Positions 1 through 11,500 of a stretch of DNA of 55,133 nucleotides are shown here, piece after piece. Each line of letters begins with the position of its first letter. Position 1 is the first letter of the stretch. A model generated the notes under the pieces. That model worked only from the letters and a program-made list of their open reading frames with translations, was not told where the DNA came from and did not search any database. The DNA comes from Gordonia sp. UBA7599. GTDB taxonomy: Bacteria; Actinomycetota; Actinomycetes; Mycobacteriales; Mycobacteriaceae. Where the stretch lies: positions 1-55,133 of the forward strand of contig DLKD01000046.1 of assembly GCA_002477755.1 (NCBI GenBank). The letters are read 5' to 3'. Both the position numbers and the translations under genes were made by a program.

Positions 1-120
1 ACCGAGCTGCGGCGCGACGGCACGGATCGATGCTGCGCGAGGGCCGCCCTCGCGGGCTTGGCGGTCGTAGACCATGCGCACGGCACGCTCACGCAGCTCT
101 GGACTGAACTTCTTGGGCAT
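1..120 (-). CDS. IS3-family transposase OrfA, N-terminal 40 residues (partial)
   Basis: Reading the minus strand from the ATG at 118-120 gives MPKKFSPELRERAVRMVYD and then a run rich in Arg and Ala up to the window edge. This is the start of the helix-turn-helix OrfA of IS3 elements, which binds the element's ends, and it closely resembles the other OrfA starts in this window. The frame is open to base 1, so the gene continues off the window. It is preceded by AGGAGA at a normal spacing. Confidence 0.7.
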   Translation of the reverse strand, partial: MPKKFSPELRERAVRMVYDRQAREGGPRAASIRAVAPQLG

Positions 121-178
121 ACTCCGATTCTCCTTGCTGAGACTCGGAACGGAACCCAGGGCGCTTCACGTTGACGGC
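1..178 (-). mobile_element. IS3-family element, partial (5' end only, runs off left edge)
   Basis: The terminus at 178 reads TGAAGCGCCCTGGGT on the minus strand. It resembles the TGAATCGCCCCGG termini of the two other IS3-type elements at 1191 and 6821. Going left from it come a ribosome site (AGGAGA) and a transposase OrfA start at 120. The element lies inside the 3' part of an IS256 transposase gene, whose codons stop matching the family at this point. The rest of the element is outside the window. Confidence 0.7.
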
Positions 179-1190
179 TCGCCATTTCACTTGTGCGGCT
201 TCGATGAGCTTGTAGGCCATCGCCAGTCCCGCGGCTCGGGAGCCGGGTCCCTTGGTCACCTTGGTCCGTAACCGCACGGTGGCGAAGGTCAACTCGATCG
301 GGTTGGTCGTGCGCAGGTGGGTCCAGTGCTCGGCCGGGTAGTGGTAGAACTCCAGCAGCACATCAGCGTCGTCGACGATCTTGGCGACCGCTTTGGGATA
401 CTTCGCCCCGTAGGTCTTCTCGAAGGCGGCGATGGCCTTACGGGCGTAGCCGATGTCCTCGGCGTTGTAGATCTCCTGCATCGCTTTGATCGCATTCGGA
501 TGGGCCGACTTGGGCAGTGCGGCAAGCACATTGCCCTGTTTATGAAACCAGCACCGCTGCTCTCGGGTGTCCGGGAACACCTCGCGCAGCGCAGCCCAGA
601 ACCCCAGCGCCCCGTCCCCGACGGCCAGGTTCGGGGCCGCCATGCCGCGGCGTCGGCACGACCGCAATAGATCGGCCCATGATTCGGTGGATTCGCGGTA
701 CCCATCGGCCAGGGCGACGAGCTCTTTACGGCCGTCGGCACGCACGCCGATCATCACCAGCAGACACAGCTTCTCCTGCTCGAGCCGGACTTTGAGGTGG
801 ATGCCGTCGACCCAGAGGTAGACATAATCGCTGGTGATGTCGCGGTCGTCGAAGGCGGCCGCTTCCTTCTGCCACTGGCTGGCCAGTCGAGTGATCGTGG
901 CCGCCGATAACCCCGCACCCGAGCCAAGAAACTGCTCCAGCGCCGGCCCAAAATCTCCCGACGACAACCCGTGCAGGTACAGCAGCGGCAACACCGCGCT
1001 GACCTCGGGGCTTTTACGTGCCCAGGCCGGGATGATCCCCGACGAGAACCGTTGGCGTTCACCAGTTTCAGGGTCGACCCGTTTGTCGTTGACCCTTGGT
1101 GCCCGCACCGGAACCGCACCGGCGGCGGTCATCACCTCCCGCGGGTTGTGGTAGCCGTTACGCACCACCAGCCGGCGCCCATCCTCATCG
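179..1190 (-). pseudogene. IS256-family transposase, fragment truncated at both ends
   Basis: The minus-strand frame encodes the middle and much of the C-terminal half of an IS256/mutator-type DDE transposase. Recognisable parts are HDEDGRRLVVRNGYHNPREV near the start, LWVDGIHLKVR (first catalytic Asp), LAVGDGALGFW (second Asp), the CWFHK motif, and THLRTTNPIE near the C-terminus with the catalytic Glu. The N-terminal region (roughly 70-100 residues in this family) is missing because an IS3-like end begins at 1191. The C-terminus stops after WRAVN, where another IS3-like end begins at 178. The open frame runs on into both neighbouring elements and would encode a chimeric 481-residue protein, which I take to be an artefact. 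The fragment cannot make a working transposase. Confidence 0.8.
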
Positions 1191-1508
1191 TGAATCGCCC
1201 CGGCGTGTCCGGAGACTCTGTTCGTTGGGAAGGATGGAGTCATGTCAGGAAGTGGGACGAAGAGGTACCCGGCCGAGATGCGTGAGCGGGCGATCCGGAT
1301 GGTCGCTGAGATTCGGGCTGAGGATGACTCGGAGTGGGCAGCGATGGGCAAGGTCGCTGAGCTACTCGGGATAGGTACGCCAGAAACGGTCCGCAAGTGG
1401 TGTCGTCGGGCCGAGGTCGATGCTGGCCAGCGGCCGGGAACAACGACTGAGGAATCGGCCGAACTCAAGCGACTCAGACGCGAGAACACTGAATTGAAGC
1501 GGGCTAAC
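1191..1508 (+). pseudogene. IS3-family element, left-end remnant with truncated OrfA
   Basis: A terminus TGAATCGCCCCGGCGTGTCC starts at 1191 and is followed at 1242 by an OrfA start (MSGSGTKRYPAEMRERAIRM). The protein runs as a normal IS3 OrfA, with helix-turn-helix GTPETVRKWCRRAEVD and a leucine-zipper-like ELKRLRRENTELKRAN, until about 1508. There the next element begins; the frame picks up a few foreign residues (GTAARIGDI) and stops at 1538. The remaining OrfA, OrfB and right end are absent, and they do not resume on the far side of the next element. The remnant is therefore deleted, not merely interrupted. Confidence 0.75.
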
Positions 1509-1568
1509 GGGACTGCTGCACGTATAGGTGACATCTGATCTGGCTTGCCCGAGGGTGGGCCTGGAAGG

Positions 1569-1886
1569 ATGACTATCGTGCCTAAGCCTTATCCGCAGGA
1601 GTTCCGCGACGATGTGGTCCGGGTAGCCCGAGACCGTGAACCTGGCGTGACACTCGCGCAGGTCGCGAAAGACTTCGGGATCCATGAGATGACCCTGGCC
1701 AAGTGGATGCGCCGCGTCGCCATCGACGACGGACACAAGCCTGGAACAACGTCGACCGAATCTGCCGAACTGAGAGAGCTTCGGAAGCGGAATCGGTTGT
1801 TGGAGCAGGAGAACGAGGTCCTGCGACGGGCTGCGGCATATCTGTCGCAGGCGAACCTTCCGGGAAAAGGCTCTACCCGCTCGTGA
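1569..1886 (+). CDS. IS3-family transposase OrfA
   Basis: The 105-residue protein starts MTIVPKPYPQEFRDDVVRVA. It has a helix-turn-helix (VTLAQVAKDFGIHEMTLAKW) and a C-terminal coiled coil (ELRELRKRNRLLEQENEVLRR in heptads). The start at 1569 follows GGAAGG. In IS3 elements OrfA binds DNA and is joined to OrfB by a -1 ribosomal frameshift. OrfB here is in the -1 frame, and a run of four A (1865-1868) lies just before the overlap, but it is not a textbook slippery heptamer. The stop TGA (1884-1886) overlaps the possible GTG start of orfB. Confidence 0.85.
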   Translation: MTIVPKPYPQEFRDDVVRVARDREPGVTLAQVAKDFGIHEMTLAKWMRRVAIDDGHKPGTTSTESAELRELRKRNRLLEQENEVLRRAAAYLSQANLPGKGSTRS

Positions 1887-2743
1887 AAGAGCTCGCCGCC
1901 GACGGAATCCCCGTCACGGTGACGTGCCGGGTACTCAAGCTCTCCAGACAGCCCTACTACCGGTGGCTCAGGGACGCGGTCACCGCGGCAGACTGGGTCG
2001 AAGCGGAGCGGGCGAACGCCCTGTTCGACGCGCATCGTGATGACCCGGAATTCGGGTACCGCTTCCTCGCCGATGAAGCCGAAGCTGCTGGTCAGCCGAT
2101 GAGCGGGCGGACGGCATGGCGGATCTGCTCGGCCAACCAGTGGTGGTCGAGCTTCGGCAAGAAACGTGGGAAGAACGGTAAGAAGCCGGGCCCGCCTGTG
2201 CACGACGACCTGGTCGAACGCGACTTCACCGCCGACACACCGGACCAAGTGTGGCTCACTGATATCACCGAGCATTGGACCGACGAGGGCAAGCTCTACC
2301 TCTGCGCGATCAAAGACGCCTGCTCGGGGCGGATCGTCGGCTACAGCATCGACTCCAGGATGAAGTCCCGTCTCGCCGTGACCGCTCTGGACAACGCTGT
2401 TGCCCGCCGAGAGGACGATGTTTCGGGTTGTATTGTCCATTCGGACAGGGGCTCTCAATTCCGGTCGCGGAAGTTCGTGTCCGCGCTCAACCGACACGGC
2501 CTGGTTGGGTCCATGGGCAGAGTCGGTGCCGCCGGCGACAACGCAGCGATGGAATCGTTCTTCGCGCTCCTCCAGAAGGACGTCCTGGACCGGCACCGCT
2601 GGAGCACCCGCGAGCAGTTGCGGATCGCGATCGTCACCTGGATCGAACGGACCTACCACCGACGCCGTCGTCAGGCCCGCCTCGGCCGGTTGACCCCGAT
2701 CGAATACGAGACGATCATCAACACAGCCGCCTCAGCGGCATGA
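1883..2743 (+). CDS. IS3-family transposase OrfB (DDE integrase core)
   Basis: From the GTG at 1883 the frame encodes about 286 residues with an N-terminal helical region (SRQPYYRWL) and an rve-type catalytic core. The DDE residues are visible as DITEH (first Asp), IVHSDRGSQF (second Asp) and DNAAMESFFALLQKD (Glu). Downstream, TWIERTYHRRRRQARLG is typical of the IS3 C-terminus. The open frame extends upstream of 1883 inside orfA, which fits production as an OrfAB frameshift fusion. The gene appears intact, so this copy may be active. Confidence 0.88.
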   Translation: MKELAADGIPVTVTCRVLKLSRQPYYRWLRDAVTAADWVEAERANALFDAHRDDPEFGYRFLADEAEAAGQPMSGRTAWRICSANQWWSSFGKKRGKNGKKPGPPVHDDLVERDFTADTPDQVWLTDITEHWTDEGKLYLCAIKDACSGRIVGYSIDSRMKSRLAVTALDNAVARREDDVSGCIVHSDRGSQFRSRKFVSALNRHGLVGSMGRVGAAGDNAAMESFFALLQKDVLDRHRWSTREQLRIAIVTWIERTYHRRRRQARLGRLTPIEYETIINTAASAA

Positions 2744-2783
2744 CACCGAAACTGTCACCTGGTCGTGCAGCAGTCCCCCGGCT

Positions 2784-5700
2784 TTATGTTTGCTTTGCGG
2801 GGTGGGGTCGGTGGCGGCGTTGGGTGGGAGGGGTCGTTGGCTTTTGGGGCCACCAGCTTGCGTTGCCGAGGAGTGTGGCGATGGCTGGTACCACGATGGT
2901 GCGGACGATGAAGGTGTCGATGAGAAGGCCTACGCCGATGATGAGTCCGACTTGGGTCATGATGCCGATGGAACCGGCGATGAGGCCGAACATGCTGGCG
3001 GCGAAGATGAGGCCTGCTGAGGTGATAACTGAGCCGGTGTTGGTGACGGTGCGGAGCACTCCGACTCGGACGTTGTGATGTGATTCTTCGCGCAATCGTG
3101 AGACCAGCAGCATGTTGTAGTCGGCGCCGACGGCTACCAGGACGATGAACGCTAATAGGGGCACAGGCCAAGCGATGTCGGTGTGGAGTATGTGCTGAAA
3201 GATCAGGACGCCTATGCCCAATGCTGCGGTGTAGTTGAGTACGACGGTGCCGAGTAGGTAGATGGGTGCGACCAGTGAGCGCAGCAGGATGATCAGGATG
3301 ATGCCGACGATGGCCAGGGTGGCCAGGGCCAGGAGGCGGAAGTCGTTGGTGAGCAGTCGTTGCAGGTCGGCGTTGATAGCGGGGAAGCCGGCGACGGAGA
3401 CGGTGGAGTCGGTCAGGGTGGTGTTGGGTTTTGCGTCGTTGGCGACGGTGGCGATGGTGCTGGCCAGGCGCATGGCGTCCGCGCTGTAGGGGTCGAAGCT
3501 TGTCTGGACGGCGTAGCGCACGGTGTGTCCGTCCGGGGAGATGAATTGGCGCGCAACGTCGGCGAATTGCTGGTCAGCGAAAGCATCTTTGGGTAAGTAG
3601 AAGCCGGTGGCCGAGTCCGAGCCGCGGGTTTCGCGCGCGGTGGTCTGTAGTTGGGCGGCGAGCGTGGCCATGCCGGCGAGTTGTTGAAGGTTGCTGTCGA
3701 CGAGTGCAGATACGCCTTCGGCGAGTGTTCGCGAGCCGGCGGCGAGTTGGGAGACCCCGGTCTGCAGTTGGGCGAGTTTGGTTGGCAGGTCTTGGGCCCC
3801 GATGGTTCCCAGCGTGGTCTCGAGGGTGGCGACGGTGGCGTTGAGTTGGTTGGTGACCGCGGTGAGGGGGGTGTCCATCTGCGCGAGCTGGGTGGACAGT
3901 GTCGTGATCTGGGTGAAGAACCCGCTGTCGCGGAGTGCGGCGAGATCGCGGGCTTGTTGGCGCAGGGTGCTGCATTGGGGTAGTTGAGTGCACAGCGCTG
4001 AGTTATCCAGTAACGGGAGCACTGAGGTGATTGTGGCTATGGCGGCTGATGACTGTTCGGCCAGGGCTGCTAGCTGAGGGGCGTTCTGCGCGGCTTGGTC
4101 GAGTTGGGGTGCGGCGGCGGTCAGTGTTTGTAGAAGTGGTTGGTATTGACCTATTTCGGCCCCGATGGTGGTGACTTGGTTAAGAATGCCAGCCAGTGGG
4201 GTGAGATTGGTGCGGATCTGTATGTCGAGTTGTTCGAGGCCGTCGGCGAGTTGGTCTGCACCAGAACGCAATTGTTCGAGGTCACCTTTGCGGGCTTGGC
4301 CCTCACCCACTGAGCCGGCCACCCGATCGCCGATCTGCCCGTTCTGCCAGGAGAGTTGGGCTTGTTCGAGTTTGGCTCCGGTCGGGCGAGTGACACCGAC
4401 CACACGGGTGACGCCGGGGATCTGCGCAATCCGAGCTGCCATCTGATCAAGGTCGGCAAGTCCGTTGGTTGTTCTCAGATCGGTGGGCGAATCCACGACG
4501 ACAAATTCCGCGATGGTGATGTCTTGCGGGAAGTGCCGGTTGAGCAGTGCGTAACCTTCGTTGCTGTCGGTGGTTGTGGGTTGACCGTCTCGGTCGTCGT
4601 AGGTGATCTGAATGCCCAGCGCGGTGACGCTCAGGATCGTCAATCCGACGAGGCTGACGGCCAGCAACGGCGCCGGGCGGCGTACGACGAGGACCGCGAT
4701 GCGGTTCCAGTAGCGCCGCGTGAGGTCTTTGCGCGGGGCACCCCACCCCCATCGCGCAGCCCACAGCAGCACTGGCGGCAACAACGTGACGGTGGCGAGG
4801 AATCCGATGAGGATCGCCACTGCGCAGGCGGGGCCGAGGGTGGCGAAGACGCTGAGCTGCCCGAAGACCATGGCTAAGAACGCGAGAGCAACAGTGCTTG
4901 CCGACGCAAGGATCACCCGTCCGATGGTGGCGGTGGCATCGATGAGAGCGTCGGACGCGGCGGCGCCTTGGCGCAGCCTTTCGTGGTATCTGCTGATCAC
5001 AAAGACCGAATAGTCCACACCGGCGCCGAGCAAGATGACGGTCATGAACGCAACGGTGAATTGCGAGACTGGCATGCCCAGTTCGCCTAACGCAGACATG
5101 ACTCCGCGGGCTACGGCGAGACTGATACCGATGACCAGAAGCGGTAGCAACGCAGTGAACACCGACCGATAGACGATCAGCAAGATTATGGCGATCAGCA
5201 CGACGGTGGCGATGGTGATGACCACCAGATCCTTTTCAGCGGTGACGATTTGGTCGCTGAAGGTCGCTGTTGGTCCGGTCACGTGGACTGTCGTGCTGGT
5301 GCCGGTAAAGACCTCTGCTGCGGTCTCGCGGATCGATTCCACAGCGTGGGCCGCCGTCGGCCCGCCGAGGCTGCCGCTGACCCCGACGGGCAAGTACCAG
5401 GCTTTGCCGTCTTCGCTGAGCGCTTGTCGGGCAGTGATCGGGTCGGCGAGCAGGTCGCGTACGGCCTGCACATCATCGCGGTCGGCGCGGAGCCGGACCA
5501 CGAGGTCGTCATAGCGTTGGCGGGCGGGCTCGGTGAGTCCGGCCGGATCTTCCATTGCCACGAACACCGTGGTCTTCGCGCCCTTTTCGTCGAACGCCTC
5601 GCCCATGCGATCGAGCGCCTGAAACGACGGCACGCCCTTAGGAATTGGGTCCACCGATTGCTGGCGCACAACTGTTTCCAACTGGGGAAACAGCACAGCC

Positions 5701-5825
5701 AACACCACGGCAACAGCCACCCAGACGCCCGCTACCAGCGCTTTGTGCGACAAGACGAAGCGTCCCACCTGCCCCAGCGACCGGCTGTACTCACCGCGAC
5801 CGGTCGATCGCCGAAGCTTCACCAC
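2784..5825 (-). CDS. MmpL/RND-family membrane transporter
   Basis: This 1013-residue protein has the MMPL layout: one N-terminal membrane helix (about residues 28-46), a first periplasmic domain, five or six helices (about 200-370), a long second extracytoplasmic domain (about 400-810) rich in Gln/Leu heptads likely to form a coiled-coil hairpin, then a second helix bundle (about 820-990). The paired GxDY motifs expected of proton-driven RND pumps are present (G-V-D271-Y272 and G-A-D902-Y903). The family exports lipids, siderophores or drugs across the inner membrane. The substrate cannot be read from the sequence and there is no mmpS partner nearby. The gene lies downstream of a TetR gene with a palindromic operator between them, so it is probably repressed by that protein. 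The C-terminal tail (TTPPTQRRHRPHPAKQT) ends 7 bp from an IS end and may have been altered by it. Confidence 0.88.
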   Translation of the reverse strand: MVKLRRSTGRGEYSRSLGQVGRFVLSHKALVAGVWVAVAVVLAVLFPQLETVVRQQSVDPIPKGVPSFQALDRMGEAFDEKGAKTTVFVAMEDPAGLTEPARQRYDDLVVRLRADRDDVQAVRDLLADPITARQALSEDGKAWYLPVGVSGSLGGPTAAHAVESIRETAAEVFTGTSTTVHVTGPTATFSDQIVTAEKDLVVITIATVVLIAIILLIVYRSVFTALLPLLVIGISLAVARGVMSALGELGMPVSQFTVAFMTVILLGAGVDYSVFVISRYHERLRQGAAASDALIDATATIGRVILASASTVALAFLAMVFGQLSVFATLGPACAVAILIGFLATVTLLPPVLLWAARWGWGAPRKDLTRRYWNRIAVLVVRRPAPLLAVSLVGLTILSVTALGIQITYDDRDGQPTTTDSNEGYALLNRHFPQDITIAEFVVVDSPTDLRTTNGLADLDQMAARIAQIPGVTRVVGVTRPTGAKLEQAQLSWQNGQIGDRVAGSVGEGQARKGDLEQLRSGADQLADGLEQLDIQIRTNLTPLAGILNQVTTIGAEIGQYQPLLQTLTAAAPQLDQAAQNAPQLAALAEQSSAAIATITSVLPLLDNSALCTQLPQCSTLRQQARDLAALRDSGFFTQITTLSTQLAQMDTPLTAVTNQLNATVATLETTLGTIGAQDLPTKLAQLQTGVSQLAAGSRTLAEGVSALVDSNLQQLAGMATLAAQLQTTARETRGSDSATGFYLPKDAFADQQFADVARQFISPDGHTVRYAVQTSFDPYSADAMRLASTIATVANDAKPNTTLTDSTVSVAGFPAINADLQRLLTNDFRLLALATLAIVGIILIILLRSLVAPIYLLGTVVLNYTAALGIGVLIFQHILHTDIAWPVPLLAFIVLVAVGADYNMLLVSRLREESHHNVRVGVLRTVTNTGSVITSAGLIFAASMFGLIAGSIGIMTQVGLIIGVGLLIDTFIVRTIVVPAIATLLGNASWWPQKPTTPPTQRRHRPHPAKQT

Positions 5826-5891
5826 TGCTCACGCATCCATCGCTGCGTTGGCATCGCACACCCTTCGACAAATGAATCAATCGGTATCACT

Positions 5892-5911
5892 ACGCTACAG
5901 CATGTAGCGAA
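5892..5911. promoter_or_regulatory. Probable TetR operator in front of mmpL
   Basis: A perfect inverted repeat CGCTACA-gca-TGTAGCG (5892-5908) is followed by AAAG. It lies 67 bp upstream of the mmpL start and just downstream of the TetR stop. The same pattern, GCTAC-N6-TAGCGAAAG, occurs upstream of the TetR gene at 6638-6656, which supports a shared operator for the TetR protein encoded between them. Confidence 0.7.
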
Positions 5912-5946
5912 AGGAATGTATTGTTCGGCGACGCGGGACTATCGGA

Positions 5947-6570
5947 TCAGCGGCGGTGGGCGGCGAGAAAGTCGTCGACAAGCTGTTCGCAGTCCGCGCC
6001 ACTCATCGAGCGAAGGCCGGACAGCCGCGCGAAGACCAGCGGGCCCACGAGCTGGGTGATGGCCACGCCGGGATCGAACTCGTCGAGTTCCTTCTGGGCG
6101 GCGGCGCTCTGCAACACCTGATCGAACGGTTCCCGGTACTGCGCGATGACACGAGCGCGCAGCGGCGCGAGGGTGTTCTGCTGCTCCCCGGGCTCCTCCG
6201 GCACCATCGCCAGCCACGCCAAGGCGGTCAATTGCAGTGGCGCCTGCTCGATCAACGCAGCCTGAGCACGGACCAACCGCCCCAAACTGTCGCGGATTGG
6301 TCCGTGCGCGTCAGGGACGTCGGCGTGGGGCAACAATCGTTCGAACGCCGCAGCCAACAAATCGGTGGTGCCGTCGAAATGCCGGTAAAACGTCGTTCGA
6401 GCCACCCGCGACATCCGGGAGACCGCCCCGACCGTGACTGCATCAACCCCGCCGGTCTTCAACAGGGCAGATGCCGCATCAACCAACCGGTTGCGTGAAC
6501 GAACCAAACGCGGGTCTTTGTCATCCATCACGTCCTTGGACCGAGGACCCGCGCCGCGCCTGGCCGCCAT
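5947..6570 (-). CDS. TetR/AcrR-family transcriptional regulator
   Basis: The 207-residue protein starts MAARRGAGPRSKD. The open frame extends further upstream, but that part runs into the IS end at 6821 and has no family resemblance. An alternative start is MDDKDPRLVRSR at 6528. The TetR DNA-binding domain occupies about residues 25-75: LVDAASALLKTGGVDAVTVGAV, then SRVARTTFYRHFDGTTDLLAA with the recognition helix. The remainder is the variable ligand-binding domain. It lies upstream of mmpL on the same strand, and matching palindromes stand before both genes, so it probably represses itself and the transporter until a ligand binds. The ligand is unknown. Confidence 0.85.
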   Translation of the reverse strand: MAARRGAGPRSKDVMDDKDPRLVRSRNRLVDAASALLKTGGVDAVTVGAVSRMSRVARTTFYRHFDGTTDLLAAAFERLLPHADVPDAHGPIRDSLGRLVRAQAALIEQAPLQLTALAWLAMVPEEPGEQQNTLAPLRARVIAQYREPFDQVLQSAAAQKELDEFDPGVAITQLVGPLVFARLSGLRSMSGADCEQLVDDFLAAHRR

Positions 6571-6637
6571 CACCGCACCCACACTCCCATCCCCGAGACT
6601 GCTCTCGGGCGCCTGGCGATCTTGGTTCGCACGAAGT

Positions 6638-6656
6638 GCTACTGATAATAGCGAAA
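6638..6656. promoter_or_regulatory. Probable TetR auto-operator
   Basis: The half-sites GCTA (6638-6641) and TAGC (6649-6652) are separated by 7 bases and followed by GAAAG. Spacing and flank are identical to the palindrome before mmpL. The site lies about 70 bp upstream of the chosen TetR start. Confidence 0.6.
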
Positions 6657-6820
6657 GTCGAGGAGTGTCCGCCGGGCTAGTCGTGCAATTCACCTGTTCG
6701 ACACCCCGACCCGGCAGGAAGGTCGGCGCCACGGTGCCCGCCTCCGGGGTACCTTCGGCGAAGGGTTGGTAGATCAATTCGGGGCTTGGCGGCAGGGCTG
6801 GGGTGGGTACTGCTGAAGGG

Positions 6821-8534
<1,714 letters not shown>

Positions 8535-8535
<1 letters not shown>

Positions 8536-11500
8536 CAAAACGGCGCCTTCCCTTTTGCCCACTGCTTGGACCAATCGCCTCGGATGCCGGTGGCGTTGAA
8601 GTCACCGAGGTCGGTGGTGGCGAATGGGTTGTCGAGGTAGCGGACCTCGTCGTGCTGGGCGCCACGCGGGTCGACGCGGACGAGAGCGAGGCGGTAACGC
8701 GGGGCGGCGTTCTTACCAACCATCACCTCGTTGTGGGTGACGAAGAAGTCGGTCGCTCCTTCGATACGCGCTTTGACCTCGATGCGGTAGGTGTCGCCTT
8801 TGGCGTCTGTGGAGAGGATGTCGAAACCGGGATTGTTGAAGGCCTGCTCGACGGGCTTGCGTCCGAGTTCACGTTCACGGGCCATCACCAAGTCGACACC
8901 GCGGCGTTCGACCTCTTTGGTCTCCTTCGCGTGGATGGGCGCGGTCGCGGGTAGGTCGGTCTCCAGTATCCCGACGGGGAGCACCAGTGCTGCGGTGACG
9001 ATGCGTGGTGGCTTGGTCGACATAAGCTGCTGGTGGTCAAGCAGTGCGAGCCTCTTGCGTAGACGGGCGTCGAGTTCGACGGCTTTACGATTCAGGCTCT
9101 CCGATGATTCTTTCGGTTTCTCACCGGCGCGTTCCTTTTCCGCCGCGACGGCGGCATCGAGGATGAGGCGGTCGCGTTCACCTTCGAGCCGCTTGATGAC
9201 CAGGTCACGTGCCTTACTCAACTCCGCGAGGCGCCTCGGCTGAACGTCGTCGAGGTAGTCGGGGAGTTGGTTGGCGATAATCCAGCTCGTGGTTTTGTCT
9301 TCAGCACCTGCCAGCCACGGGAGGGTGCGGGCTGTATCGGTGACAGCGTTCTCGGGTGCCGCCACGCAGTCCAGGTAGGGCGCGGGGCCGGCAGGCGTCA
9401 CGGTGCCGAAGCTGTCGACGTATGCGTAGCCGAAGCGGCGTGCGACGGACTCTCCGGTCGCGTCGGCGACCTCTTCGATCACGCCGACGAGCAGGTGTGT
9501 CTCCTCCAGCGTCGAGGAAACCAAGATCGTGCCTCGGTTGAGGGAACCACCGAACTGTCGCACGGACTCGTCCATGACCGCGTCGTGCAGCGGATGATCC
9601 GGGGCGAGAAGGTCGGCGCGGCTGAGTTCGTCGGCGTGGACCTTGCCAAGATCGAACGTGACTCGGTCGTACTTGGTTGCGATCGGCCCTGTGCCTGCGG
9701 CGCGTATTTGCTGGGGCACGTTCGCGATCTCGTAGCGACCCTGTTCGCGCCTCACGATGCGGCCGCCGAGGCGGGCGAAGGCGGCCTTGAATGCCATCTC
9801 GATGTAGTGCGGTTGAAGGCGGCGGGCGCGTGCTTCGTCCATTGCCGCGCGCAGTGCATGCAGGTCGGCCTCGGCCAGGTTCTCCGACGCCAATGCCCGT
9901 TCGTCGAGGAGATCCTTGAGTCCATCCCCGACCGACGCGTCGATGACCTCATGCATTTTAGCCTTGACGTCGGGGCGCTCGCCGTGCTGGATGGCATCGA
10001 GCAGGAGGTTGCGCAGCGGGGTCTCGGTGAACGCCTCGCCGAGGACGTCGAAGACTTTGCCACCGTATGTCTGACGCATCTGGTCGAGCTTCTCCAGCAG
10101 GCGGGTGAAGACTTCACCCTCGCGGGTGTTGGAGGCTACGAGGTTCCAGAGTCGGCAGACCTCTTCTTGGCCGATGCGGTGGATGCGGCCGAAGCGTTGC
10201 TCGATGCGGTTGGGGTTCCACGGCAGGTCGTAGTTGACCATCAGGTGCGCGGCCTGAAGGTTAAGCCCCTCTCCAGCGGCGTCGGTTGCGATGAGGATTT
10301 GGACGTCGCGGTTCTTGGTGAACTCCTCGGTGATCACGCGCCGCTCACCTCTGCGGACGCCACCGTGGATCGCCTTGACCGAGTCGGGCTTGCCGAGCAA
10401 AGAGCCGATCTTGGACTGGAGATAGTCAAGGGTGTCGCGGTGCTCGGTGAAGATGATGAACTTCCGTGGCCAACCGTTCGAATCGGTGACCAGCGCATTG
10501 TCCTGGAGGATCGTGGAGAGTTCGGTCCACTTGCGGTCGGTGCCAGCCTCGCGGACCTTCTTGGCGGTCGCAATCAGATCGGCGAGTTCGACAAGTTCTG
10601 CGTTGAGCTCCTCGACGGTCTGGGCGGCGGTGGCCGCGTCCATCACGTCTTCCTCAAGCTGCTCCAGTTCTTCGGCGTTGTATTCATCTTCGTCGAAGTC
10701 GCCCGAGCCGATGACGTCGTCGGGTTCCTTGTAGGTGCCGTTGAGGATCTCGGTCTTCTTGCGCTCCAGCCGTTCGGTGCGGCGGACGAGGCTCTTGTAG
10801 ATCGCCTCAGGGCTGGAGGCGAGTCTGCGCTGAAGGACAGTCAGGGCGAATCCGACAGTGTTCTTACGCTTGCCGCCAAGCCTGTCGGCACGGTTCATGC
10901 CCTCGCGGACGTAGCGAGTGACGTCCTCGTAGAGGCCCTTCTCCCGCTCGGTCAACTCGTAGGGCACAGTTTCGGCGATGCGTTCAGGGAAGAGCTTCTT
11001 ACCTTCGAACGTCAGCAGGTCTTCCTTGACCATGCGCCGCATGATTCCGGTGACGTCGACAGACTTCTTCTGCTTGCCCTCGAACCGATCGCGGTCGAGC
11101 AAAGTGAGGAAGAGCTGAAAGTCCTCTTCCTTGCCCGAGTGTGGAGTCGCGGTCATCAGCAGGAGGTGGCGGGTAATTTGGCCGAGCAGCTCCCCCAGCA
11201 GGAAGCGTTTGGTCTTCTCCAGCTTCCCGCCGAAGTAGTGCGCTCCCATTCTGTGTGCCTCGTCGACGATGATCAGATCCCACTCCGTCTCCTTCAGTTG
11301 GGCCTGGAGTGCCTCGTTGCGGGAGAGCTGATCCATGCGTGCGATCACGAGTGGGTTCGTTTCGAAGACGTTGAGGTTGATGTTGGCATCGATGAGCTGG
11401 TTGGTCAGCAGGTCGAACCGCAGCCCAAACTTGAAGAACAGTTCGTCCTGCCACTGCTCGACCAGTCCACCGGGAGCGATGATCAGGCACTGCTTGACGT

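Larger units (their letters stand above)
1509..2777 (+). mobile_element. Complete IS3-family element, about 1.27 kb
   Basis: Imperfect terminal inverted repeats begin GGGACTGCTGCACG at 1509 and, on the minus strand, at 2777. Both continue with AGGTGACA after two variable bases. Between them lie overlapping orfA and orfB in the usual IS3 arrangement. I see no target-site duplication: the bases before 1509 (aac) do not match those after 2777 (ccg). The left flank is an IS3 remnant and the right flank is the end of the mmpL gene. One or both flanks were probably changed after insertion. Confidence 0.8.

Noticed and set aside
89-1534. A 481-codon minus-strand frame, seemingly one transposase
   Set aside because: Only the middle matches an IS256 transposase. 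Its two ends are antisense or upstream DNA of neighbouring IS3 elements, so it is an accidental fusion.
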